NCBI GenBank assembly: GCA_001632425.1
Contig: KV425554.1
Location: forward strand, 490,883-554,882
Origin: Neolentinus lepideus HHB14362 ss-1
Lineage: Eukaryota > Basidiomycota > Agaricomycetes > Gloeophyllales > Gloeophyllaceae
Direction: 5' to 3'
DNA length: 64,000 nucleotides
Below are positions 1 through 9,461 of this stretch, in pieces (position 1 is the stretch's first letter; every line of letters starts with the position of its first letter). The translations under genes were made by a program, and so were the position numbers. The notes under the pieces were generated by a model. That model had not been told where the DNA came from. It searched no databases and saw nothing but the letters and a program-made list of their open reading frames with translations.

Positions 1-160
1 GCATTAATACATTACGCTTAAAACATTACTGGGTATTGCATAAGGGTTTGTTAAAATATTAGACATGTAATACATTATTATTACAGCATTAGGTGTTCAG
101 ACAGCGCGAGTAGCCGCGTTCTACTCCACGAAGCTCAACACGACACAGTTAAACTACGCC

Positions 161-562
161 GTGCATGAACTTGAGATGCTCGCGGGTGTGGAGTCTATGC
201 TCCAACACCGTGATATCTTGCAAGGAGCACACTTCCAGTGGCTCACTGATCATAAAGGATTAATTCATCTGTTAAATCAAAAGACTCTTACCGGCCGCCA
301 GGCTCGATGGATTGAGAAAATCTCAGAATTTGATTTTGAAATTAAATACGTACCTGGGACCGAGAACGTCCTTGCAGATGCCTTATCTCGTCTTTATGCA
401 CATGACAGCCCTAGGACTGTGTGCGCAGCATCCGAATATACGTGGTTTGACAAAACCAAGAAATCGGGACTGTCATCCCACGACATCACGGTTCCTGTTC
501 TTGTCGGAGTTGAAGCGTTAGCAATTGCTCCCACAGAGACAGCAACCAGAAACCTCACGTGA
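161..562 (+). pseudogene. Ty3/gypsy pol fragment: RNase H domain
   Basis: The reading frame contains the RNase H signature of retrotransposon pol proteins: HELEMLA near the start, a WLTDHKGL segment, then the RQARWIEKI and VPGTENVLADALSRL segments that close the domain. Upstream, in the same frame, the FYSTKLN segment at about 137-160 belongs to the same domain, so the first methionine is not a real start. The frame runs out at 560-562 because of a frameshift a few bases before; the pol sequence then continues in the frame used from about 573 on. This is a fragment of a once continuous polyprotein. Confidence 0.85.
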
Positions 563-572
563 ATTTGCAAAA

Positions 573-1810
573 TGAATCTGCAAGGTCCGTCTTCAAGTGA
601 CTGAACCTTTAGTATTCAGTCAGGAGGGGGAGAAGGTATCAGACTCACCAAATCCCAATCCTACAGACCACACTGAGCATGATGAGTTTTCGAAACACAT
701 CAGAGACATCCAGAATGAAGTCTCAGAACTGCCAAAGTCAGCTGAAAATAGTTCAGAGACCAAAAATAACTCCCTACTCGGATACATCACTGAGACGGGT
801 GGAACTAACCTTGAAGAAGGCATTCGGAAGCGTTACTCTGAAGACCCTTGGTTTAAAGACATCCTAGAGAATCCACGAGAATATAAGAATTTCATAGTGG
901 AAAAGGGTTTAGTTCACTTACAGCTTCATGACTGTATCATCTTGTGCATGTTGGAAATTGCTCAGGAATATAAATTAGGTATTAGGTTAACCCATTTGAA
1001 TTTCATGAATATTGTAGTATATTCTAGCATTTTGTACAAGTAGTATATAAAGCCTGAGGGACAGCGCCCTCCTCATGGGCTTGTAATCCTATGGCTTAAC
1101 CGCCATTGTACCAGTCTTCTATTAAAAATCTACAGTGCATTCCGGATGTACAGATCAATGGTCGAAGTGCACAGGAAGTCGCGATCTCAAATGCGCATAC
1201 ACTATTGGCTCACCTCGGCTCGCACAAGACCCTTGAGCTGTTACGAGACCATTTTTGGTGGAAAGAAATGGTTAAGCATGTGAAAAAATACTGTAGTACT
1301 TGCATGACATGCAATCGAAGCAAGCCAAGTACACAGAAGCCATACGGGCTGCTGAATCCACTCCCGGTGCCAAGCTGGCCATGGGAGGCAATTGGAATGG
1401 ACTTTGTAGGTCCATTTCCTGTGTCAAAGAATCGGGATGGTAATTTCGACACCATCACGGTCATAATTGACTTACTTATGGCTATGATACACCTGGTGCC
1501 AAGCCGAGATAACTATAAGGCAAAAGAAATTGCTGAGCTTGTATTTGAAGAAGTCTATAAACATCATGGACTACCTAAAGCCATAATCAGTGACCGGGAT
1601 GTCCTGTTTATGAGCCAGTTCTGGGGCTACTTACATGAACTACTAGGAACTGAGCTTCGAATGTCAAGTGCATATCATCCACAGTCAGATTGCTCGACAG
1701 AGCGTGCAATAAAGACAATTACGCAAATGATCTGCCAGTGCATTGGACCATGTCAGACCGATTGGGTCCAGAAGTTACCAGGCATAGAATTTGCTATTAA
1801 CCTGGTGTGA
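573..1810 (+). pseudogene. Ty3/gypsy pol fragment: linker and integrase N-terminal and catalytic domains
   Basis: After a TGA at 573-575 the frame carries an acidic linker and the RYSEDPWFKDIL segment, is interrupted by the solo LTR at 949-1134, and resumes in the integrase. The zinc-binding domain shows paired histidines (HTLLAHLG) and the CSTCMTC pair. The catalytic core has its three acidic residues: Asp at 1400-1402 (GMDFVGPF), Asp at 1592-1594 (ISDRDVLF) and Glu at 1700-1702 (STERAIK). The last two are 35 residues apart, the classic D,D-35-E spacing. A TGA at 1808-1810 breaks the frame. The residues needed for catalysis are still legible although the gene cannot make the whole protein. 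Confidence 0.85.
949..1134. repeat. Solo LTR, Ty1/copia-like, nested in the gypsy pol gene
   Basis: The 186-bp insert begins TGTTGG and ends TCTACA, the terminal bases usual for Ty1/copia LTRs. It is flanked by a perfect 5-bp direct repeat GTGCA (944-948 and 1135-1139), as expected for a target-site duplication. It contains a TATA-like TATATAA at 1044-1050. Insert plus one repeat copy is 191 bp, and that is exactly the offset between the pol reading frames on either side, so the insertion was clean. It is a solo LTR, left by recombination between the two LTRs of a full element. Confidence 0.85.
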
Positions 1811-3304
1811 TCCTCAAGCACAGGATTCACACCATTCTTCCTTAACACAGGATGGATGCCATGATCCTTGATCTGGAACTCGGCCAAGCCTGAAGAGTAT
1901 CTGGGGGTCTGAGTCTATGCTCAAAAGGTGAAACAAGCCATTATGGCTGCTCATGACAGCATTATTTCTGCCAGAATCAAGCAGACTCGAGATGCAAATA
2001 GGCATCGGAGACCTGCTCCTTTTAAGCTCAATGACTTTGTGTATGTATCCACTAAGAATATCAAGTTTCCTAAGGGCATGTCCCAGAAACTACTGCCCAA
2101 GTGGATGGGCCCATATAAGATTATTTGAGACTTTGGAAATAGCTCATACAAAGTTGAGCTCTCGAAACCTTTGAAGGTGAGAGGAATTCATGACGTATTC
2201 CATGCCTCGCTACTACAGATCCATGAGCCGAATGATGACAGGCTGTTTCCAGGCCGTAGCGACAATCAGGTCATCTCCCTGGAAGAGCAGGCAATGCTCG
2301 ACCCAGAATGGACTGTTGACAGTATTGAGTCCCATAAAGGCAAAGGGTCTGATGCAGTGTTCGAGGTTCTATGGAAGTCCGGGGACCGTACCTGGCTGCC
2401 TTATGCTCAAGTGGACCATCTCATCCCTCTCCAGGCCTACTTTGACAAGCTAGGCATAGATGGAATTGCCAATCTACCAGAAGGCAGAGGCCAGCCTCCA
2501 AAAAATGATCCTCAAATATTTCTGGGTAGCTCCATGTTCTGCAGTACAAATACTGAACATTTTAGAACAATGCAACCCCATCATGAACCTTATCAACAGA
2601 CGCCCACAAACATGTCATCAACTGCTACTCCTCTTCCCACTCTCGACTCCTTTCCCCATTTGTCTTGAGATTTTATTACTGGTGAAATCATCTTCATGCA
2701 GTCGAATCCTCACTGCAAGATCATCTACTCTGTCTCTGACATCGTAGCCTATTGGCATTTTGATGGGGCACTTCAGAGGAATGAAGTTACCGTTCCCGCA
2801 AAGATCCCCGGAGGATACCACGAGTTTACCAGACTCTTTAATGTCAAACCCACTAAGTACAAGCTTTGTACTTACAACGCTGCTGGCAACCAGACCACCA
2901 ATCTCGGCCCTCGTCTTCCTGCTTGTATCCTCCTTGGACCGCGGCGACCTGCTACCCCTACCCAATATTCCAGCCAACACCACACCAACCAATCCTCCTT
3001 CTTCAAGGTTGTGTCCTCTCTACTGCCTGCTATCCAGGGTCCCGTTGAAACATCTGTCCTGCGATACCTTGAGCAGACTAGAAAACATGACGAGTCTCTT
3101 CACTCCGCTATCCCGCACATTCCGCGAGAAAAGAATATCCATAACAAGAAGCCTACCTTGAAACGGGACCATGATGCAAGTGCAGGGAAGTCAGACAATA
3201 TGCTAGTTGACGATGAAGAAGGTTCGGGATTGACGAAGAAACTGAAGTCAGACAAAGAGAGCACAGAGGAGGAGGATGTGCCGAAATTGATTGAGTACGA
3301 TTAG
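1811..3304 (+). pseudogene. Ty3/gypsy pol fragment: integrase C-terminus, chromodomain and tail
   Basis: The same reading frame as the integrase core continues to a TAG at 3302-3304, interrupted only by TGA codons at 1862, 1910, 2126 and 2666. It includes the integrase C-terminal region (KQTRDANRHRR, then GIHDVFHASLLQIHEPNDD), and a chromodomain at about 2300-2450 with the aromatic segments EWTVDSIESHKG and VLWKSGDRTWLPY. After the chromodomain comes a hydrophilic tail of about 200 residues ending in an acidic, lysine-rich stretch; I do not recognise a domain in the tail. The chromodomain places the element among the chromoviruses. Confidence 0.82.
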
Positions 3305-3336
3305 GAGTGTGCCTATCGTCGCACTGGAGGGGGATA

Positions 3337-3654
3337 TGTGATGCTCCAGACTGTTCCAGTCCGTTTCCCGAATAACCTCGACAGAAATCTAGCACTTGTT
3401 ATTTAATAACCATTCAAGCCGTGTATTACTCTAGCCTCCTTGTTCTTTATCCCAACTCGGCACAGAAAACCTATATAAACCCTATGTAGACGCCTGTACT
3501 AGTCCAGTGGACGCAGAATATCCAAAAGCTTACAACAGTCTTATTTTGTGTGAATCTTCGCTCGTGTAGTGATACCATTACTTGCGTGACGCTAGCACTA
3601 CAGCATTAATAACCCAGTTGATAACCGCCCACCCCGGATGACCAAGAACTCACA
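3337..3654 (+). repeat. Probable 3' LTR of the Ty3/gypsy element
   Basis: A purine tract (GGAGGGGGA, 3326-3334) lies just before a TGTGATG sequence at 3337, as in the polypurine-tract/LTR junction of gypsy elements. A TATATAAA box lies at 3472-3479. The end is less certain: I place it at ...CTCACA (3654) because that gives a TG...CA element of about 318 bp, but the 5' LTR is not in the window for comparison and no target-site duplication can be tested. Confidence 0.6.
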
Positions 3655-4661
3655 GGAGAGTTATTAAAGGAACTCTAGAGATGAAGTCGGGGCTCCGCCA
3701 GCCACACTAAGAAATAGAGGGAAGTGGGCGGGTCGAAAAAACTGATGGTGAGACGAGGAAAAGAGAGGAAATTGATGCGTTTTGGAAAGTGTTCGGCGCC
3801 ACGTGACGTGTGCTCCGATCCTAGTAAGATAGGCGACATACAGATCCATCGACATCACGTGATGTGTTGTGACGGAGAAATAATTGACTTACTCTGTTTG
3901 TACCTTGACATTTTCCTGTAAACTAAAACCTACAAATGATAGCCAATGCATTGTTCTAAAGATTGTAGGTTTTACTTTCTCCAAAATGTTTTTGTCATCA
4001 ATAAGAAAAGATATTTTTTCTGATGTCATCAAATGCACTTATTTCATCATTTCCGTTGACTTACACCACCGCAGCTCAAGATTTTTGCCGCTTATATAAG
4101 CTTATATAATCTCCCGATATAGTAATTATACATTACATAATATCCGAATGTAGTAATGTATACACTCTTGGAGAGGCTATGGTCTACAACATATTATTAA
4201 TGGGCCAAACAAAGTGAAATCAGATCGCAAACAGAGATTACACTGTCGAGGTATATCACGAGTTCCCCGAGACTTCAGTAGAAGTGAATCTCATTGCAAA
4301 CGGCCTCATGGCATTCCAGTCAGTGCCACTTGTCTCTCATAATGCGAACCTTATGGAACCTATTATATTCTAAGCAAACTAGGGACTTCTAATGTTGTAT
4401 AATAATCACTTTTTCATTTATATAAGCCTTAGAAGATGTTGAAATTTTTTGGATGGCCTGCCAGCGAGATTTTTGCCGCGTTATGCGTTACTATTACGTA
4501 ATATGTCACGCGCACGTGATGTCGATGGATCTGTATGTCGCCTATCTTAGCTTGTTTGGCACCTTCCTTTTGTCGCCGTCATTCACATCAGCGGGAAGGT
4601 CCATCCCTCGCTGCAAACATCTACACCCCAGGGTGTTCAATCTCTGACAAGAATCAGGTCC
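3655..4661. other. Intergenic region between the gypsy element and the zinc-finger gene
   Basis: Apart from the inverted-repeat element at 3825-4549, I see no gene here. The 170 bp before it and the 112 bp after it look like ordinary upstream sequence. Short open frames in the AT-rich interior have no recognisable features. Confidence 0.6.
3825..4549. mobile_element. Short non-autonomous element with 37-bp perfect terminal inverted repeats (MITE-like)
   Basis: Positions 3825-3861 and 4513-4549 are perfect reverse complements over 37 bp. The outermost TA on each side can be read as a TA target-site duplication followed by AGATAGGCGACATACAG, as in Tc1/mariner-type insertions. The inverted arms also include a CACGTG palindrome at their inner ends. 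The ~650-bp interior is AT-rich, with no reading frame I can support and no transposase, so the element would depend on an enzyme made elsewhere. Its right end lies about 110 bp upstream of the start codon of the zinc-finger gene at 4662, so it probably forms part of that gene's promoter region. Confidence 0.72.
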
Positions 4662-7600
4662 ATGGACCATAATGAACCGTCGCAGCAAATTATTCGAAGG
4701 TTCGTAGTCAACCCGAGCCAGTATGAGGCGAATGCGGCCAAGATCAACGACCTCAAGCGAATTGTGGAGGATATGGAGAAGCAAAACGAAAGCGGATACA
4801 TCAGGTATCAGCTGGAAGAAAAGATTAAAGCGGGAAAGCAGGCAGAGTGAGTCTACCCACAATGAGCTGCTGCGTTTTGACGTGCTTATGCATCATGTTA
4901 GGGAGATGTTGGTTCAGTTTGCACAAGCGGAGTCCTCCCAGCATCAGTACGTGTCATCGATGCTCCTCAGTCTCATTAGTTGATTCACGTTACTCTCCGC
5001 AGACTCGGTGATGTCCTAGGCGCGTCAACTTCCACCAGCACGGTGAACGCGACACATTCTAGCCCAAACCTTCTTTACCCAATGGACGTTGAGGACTATG
5101 GAATGGTGCCGACTACTGCTAGGATAGTAGAGGTCACGAGTTCAGCAGAGGTAACACTGTTCGTTGCTCATATCCGTAACTCGCGACTTAACACTTTGTG
5201 CGCTTAGAACACTCGGTCTTTCTCCAGGAGGTCAAGTAACAGCAGTGCTCCTCAGTACAACCAATCTGCTACATCGTCGACCGCATCCTCGAGCTACAGA
5301 GCTCCTGCCACGATCAACGACAACTACACGCACTATTATCCACACATTCAACACAATACCTACCAGCGTAGTCAGGCTTACGGTGGCCCTCAAACGACGT
5401 ATGGATATGGAAATCAGGTTCCACAAACCAACCCTGCATCACAATACTACCGGGCTACGACGACAACGACGAACGCCTACTCGAACTACCCCAACCAGAC
5501 CTTGGCACAGAACCAGACCCAGGCCCAGAACTATAACCAGAACCAGCGTCTGCCTACGCGCCTAAACGCAGTCGAAATGGACACTCTACGGGCGTGGGCT
5601 CAATACAAGGATATGCAAGCGCCGGATGCCCAGCAGCGGCAGTCTGCTGTTTTTACTTCTGACAACAGCGTGAGTGCAAATGTCAGAGGGCCGTCTAGTC
5701 TTGACGGTGCTCTCGGAAATATGTTCTCTAGCGGCATCGATTCGGCTCGGTCTACCTCTGTAGCCGCTATCACTGCTCAGAGTGCATGGCTCACACCGAC
5801 ATCGAGAACGGCGACTCCTACGTCGAATGCCTCAGCCGGGCGTCCTTCGGTTCAAACGCGAACAGACATTCAGCCGAGGAGTTCATCAGCCACTAATGGA
5901 TCCGACGCTGCCGTGTCTGCTCCCGCCATTGGGAAGTTCTTCAAGTCAAGTTTGGCGAAGACGTTGATGTCCCAATATAAACAAGGGCTTACTGACTCGG
6001 CGGATATGCAAAGTCCGCCCCACGGAGCGAACGATAGTCAATGGCAGCAATCTACAGCAATAGCCGCTCCGAAAGCAAACGCCACCCCGGCCACAGCGAA
6101 TGCGACTTCAACTACCTCTGACACAAGAGGCACGTTAGCAAATCAGAGTGAAGCAAATCCACGTACGTCTACACCTGCTACTGTCGGCCTCCCAATGCCT
6201 ACACCCGATATCGGTGCTGTGACTGGTGCTCGTCCGACTAGTGTTCAAGGAAATCAGACCCCAGTTCGCTTCTCGCTTCCTGCGAACATTGCTCCCTCTA
6301 GTGTTTCGCGAGGCGCGTCAGTCTCACCCGCGGTGCAACCTGCCACGACGGCAGCGTTGCAGTCAGCAACTGTTTCGTCGAAACCGATGAGCGATGCTGA
6401 AGGCTATCAGGGCAACGCCAACTTGCACGCCCAACAAAGTCGTCCCTCAACCGCCCAATCGCAGCAGTCGGCACTTACTTCATCCCTTATCAACCAAGCT
6501 CCTGTCGCTCGCACTTCTCCGGCTCCAGTCATCGGTGCCCCAGCACCTGCCACTCAATTGCACGGCACTCAGCCCTCTGCCCCTGCAACATCTACCAGTG
6601 GAGTGTCTGCTACGCAAACATTTACTGCTCAAGCACCTCGCACTGAGCAAGCACAAGCTAACGGAGCTCAATCATCTCAATCCGTGTCGAATGTGTACTA
6701 CTCCTACCCAGGCTTCCCGTATCAGGACTATCGGTATGTGCCGTATCACCAGAATTATCCCAACGGCGCTGTGCAGAACGTGCAGGGTTATGCCCAGTTA
6801 GCTCCTGCGAACGCAATCCAACCTCGCATTGTCCCAGTTACTGCCGACATGCAGGCGTCGCAACAATCTTTCCGCTACCGGACCTGGTATGCGCAAGATG
6901 GCCAGGTGACGACGCACAGCAGCGTCAACGCGAGGCCACCTAGCCCGCGGACGCCTGCGAAGGCGGAGAAGAAGACATTGGCGAGGGATATCCTCAGGTC
7001 ACTTGGGAGACCTACGGGACGTTCATTGATCCCGGCCGAAGAATCAAGTGGTGTGAGCAAGGTTGCAATATCCATACCTACTGCCCAGGGCTCTGCCGTA
7101 GTGGAGAGAGAGATGGAAGAAAGGGACTCGGAACCTGAGGCGCCGATGGCCTCGTTGCAGATACTGGAGGATGGTCAAGGTGCTACTGTAGCTTTATCAA
7201 CGGAAAATCTTACTGCCTCCGCAGAGCAACTCCCGAGTCATCGTAACCAGTCGCTGCGACCGAAGAGAAAGCGGGGCAGCTTTTTCCATGATGCCACTGG
7301 AGATAATGCCGGCGGGAAGAAACAAAGGCTAGACGACGTAGCACTGGAAGATGACCGTGGCCCATCGCAGCCTCCGATCGCAGTTCTTTTGGATACTTCA
7401 GTCGATGACTCAGAAGTCGCCAAGCCCCACGAGTCTATCAGCGAGCGGTCTGAGGCTGTCACCCCCACACGCTCTGCTGTGGCGTCTCCTGCGACATCAA
7501 ATATGAAAACATACTCCAAGTTGCGGTCCTATGCTGGCCAAGCTGGGAGTCAGAGTCAAGACTCTGCCACCCCAGTCAAGTCAGTATCGCAAGGGTCTGC

Positions 7601-9190
7601 GGCATACTCAAAGGGTGGAAATGTGCCTCTGTTCCTGCCGTCTCCGACAGGCTCTCGTACGGGTCGGTCGCGTGGAAGCACAATGGACCCGGAGGCGAAC
7701 GGGGAGACTCCGACTTCCTCACGAAAGGCCAAGCAAAAAAAACCAAGGGTTTTCATGGACTACGTCCTTGTACCTCCTTTACTCGCGCCAGTGGTCACAC
7801 GACGGAAACAAAAACCTATCTCTGACTCTGACTCGGTGATTCTTGGCGATGATTACACGGGTAAAATTGGTCGAGAGGCAGGTAAGCTCTTGTCCGAATC
7901 ACTTATCACTGATCACTGGGTTCTGATGACTTCTTAGCCGTAGTTTTACCAGCACATCGTGATGGTACGTTGGTGCGAAAACAATTGCTTCGGGTGGGCG
8001 ATGACTCTGAATAGCTATACATCCACAGAGGAGCTCGAGGAGATCGCATTCCTAGAAGCCTGTAGCCGGCTGTGCCTGCGGCGTTGTCACTGGAGATCTT
8101 GTGACGCAATTTTGAATTCTGTAGATAACTTATTACGCCATCTTTTCGTGCATGAGGACGAGTCCGGTGATGTGAGTATGTTTGCTATGGTTATCATGAC
8201 CTTGATTGACTTTGTTTAGTATATATGTCGCTGGAAGGATTGTACGGAAATCTCAAATGATTCAAATGTTTTCGATAAACATCTTGAAGATCACGCCACG
8301 GATCCGCTTCCTTGCGCGCACTTGGGTACTCCCGCCTATCTTTCTTTTATTGAACTCGGTTTTACTTATGTTCTAAAGGATGTCATTCTGAATTCAATAC
8401 GAGGCATGAGCTCTTTCGGCACAATAGACTCAGGCACAATGATAACCAACTGAAGCCCGCACCCGATCCGTTTGGCCCGCAACTGACGGCTCTGGCACCG
8501 ATAGCTCATATATCGGAGCGGCTTCCCTCGCCAGTATACTCGTCGTACCTTTCAGTCTCCCCCTGTTCTATATCTCCCGTCCGACATGCACAGATTGGAC
8601 CTTGGGTACGCATGATCCTTGTGTCTTTCTCTATCCGTTGACTCAATACCTCTCAGGTTCTGCGGCGCATATTCGGTCCCGTAAATCTGCAACACGCTCA
8701 ATACAACGCCGCCGCCCCTTTGCGAGCTTCACGCCGTTTGTCAGACGAAGATACTAATCCCAAGTCGGCTGTGGCTCGCATTGGGAATTCGAGGCACGAC
8801 GAGTATGATTTCGCGAAGGAGTTTACTCTCGACCCTCCGGACTTCTGCGACGACCTCCTCAGTCATGAAGTCACTAAGTTGGTACGGGAGGGTGGCTTAG
8901 TGTTTTGGGACACAATGGAGGAAACTGAGGTCAAAAAAGACGACGATCGCGAGATCACTGATCCTGTGCCGCCGACGTCCCTAGACAGATCGCCGACGCA
9001 AGATGCCTCTCAAAGACGATCGCGACCTGAAGACCCACCGGACGATGGTGCTTCCGATTCGTCAGACGAACTGCGATTGCGGGATAACCACTCTGCCGAG
9101 CGAGTCGTCCTCAATGGCATTTCCGTAGCGGATGTGCGGTCGGTGCCAGCGCCACGGAGCGATGAGGAGGCTGTGGTGCTGATGCTGTAG
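4662..9190 (+). CDS. Long low-complexity protein with three C2H2 zinc fingers
   Basis: Nine exons join in phase: 4662-4846, 4902-4946, 5003-5150, 5208-7881, 7938-7964, 8029-8171, 8220-8325, 8379-8605 and 8657-9190, giving about 1,362 residues. The N-terminus is a charged helical segment (DLKRIVEDMEKQ...). It is followed by some 900 residues rich in Ser, Thr, Ala, Gln and Asn, with a Tyr-rich patch near YSYPGFPYQDYRYVPYHQ, and a basic KRKRGS stretch that could be a nuclear localisation signal. At about residues 1045-1130 three tandem fingers are split over exons 6-8, each C-x4-C-x12-H-x3/4-H (CHWRSC, CRWKDC, CAHLGC). A nuclear DNA- or RNA-binding role is inferred. I do not recognise the family by name. 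The splice joins rest on GT-AG sites and conserved phase; the 27-nt exon is the least certain. Confidence 0.75.
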
Positions 9191-9461
9191 CAGATTTAGG
9201 AGTATTGCCCCTTTACAGGTTCTATCATATACATATATGACTCGAATATTTTTCCATTCGAATGAGGACAGCATGAGTATGACCATGGGGTTAATTGTTG
9301 TAGCAATTTCTGAAGTTATCGACGCGAGCATCGAGAAACGAGGAATTTGAAACGGGTGTTGGGATCACTGTCGGCAGAAGCAGGATAGAAACAAGGCTAC
9401 TTTGGCAACTGCGCAACAACCTCTGCTCGTCTCCTTCCGCTCTTTTCTGTAAAATATCATT

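Larger units (their letters stand above)
95..3654 (+). mobile_element. Decayed Ty3/gypsy (chromovirus-type) LTR retrotransposon, 3' half
   Basis: This stretch reads, in order, the end of a reverse-transcriptase RNase H domain, an integrase zinc-binding domain, an integrase catalytic core, a chromodomain and a C-terminal tail, then a purine tract and a probable 3' LTR. That order is the Ty3/gypsy pol order with a C-terminal chromodomain, which in other chromoviruses directs integration to heterochromatin. The gag, protease, reverse transcriptase and 5' LTR are outside the window or lost; the first ~95 bases are AT-rich and I cannot place them in the element. The element is dead: it has one frameshift near 540-570, several in-frame TGA codons, and a solo LTR inserted at 949-1134. 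Confidence 0.88.

Noticed and set aside
1808..2668. TGA codons in the retroelement as programmed readthrough or recoding
   Set aside because: There are six scattered TGA codons plus a frameshift and a nested LTR; decay explains them better than recoding.
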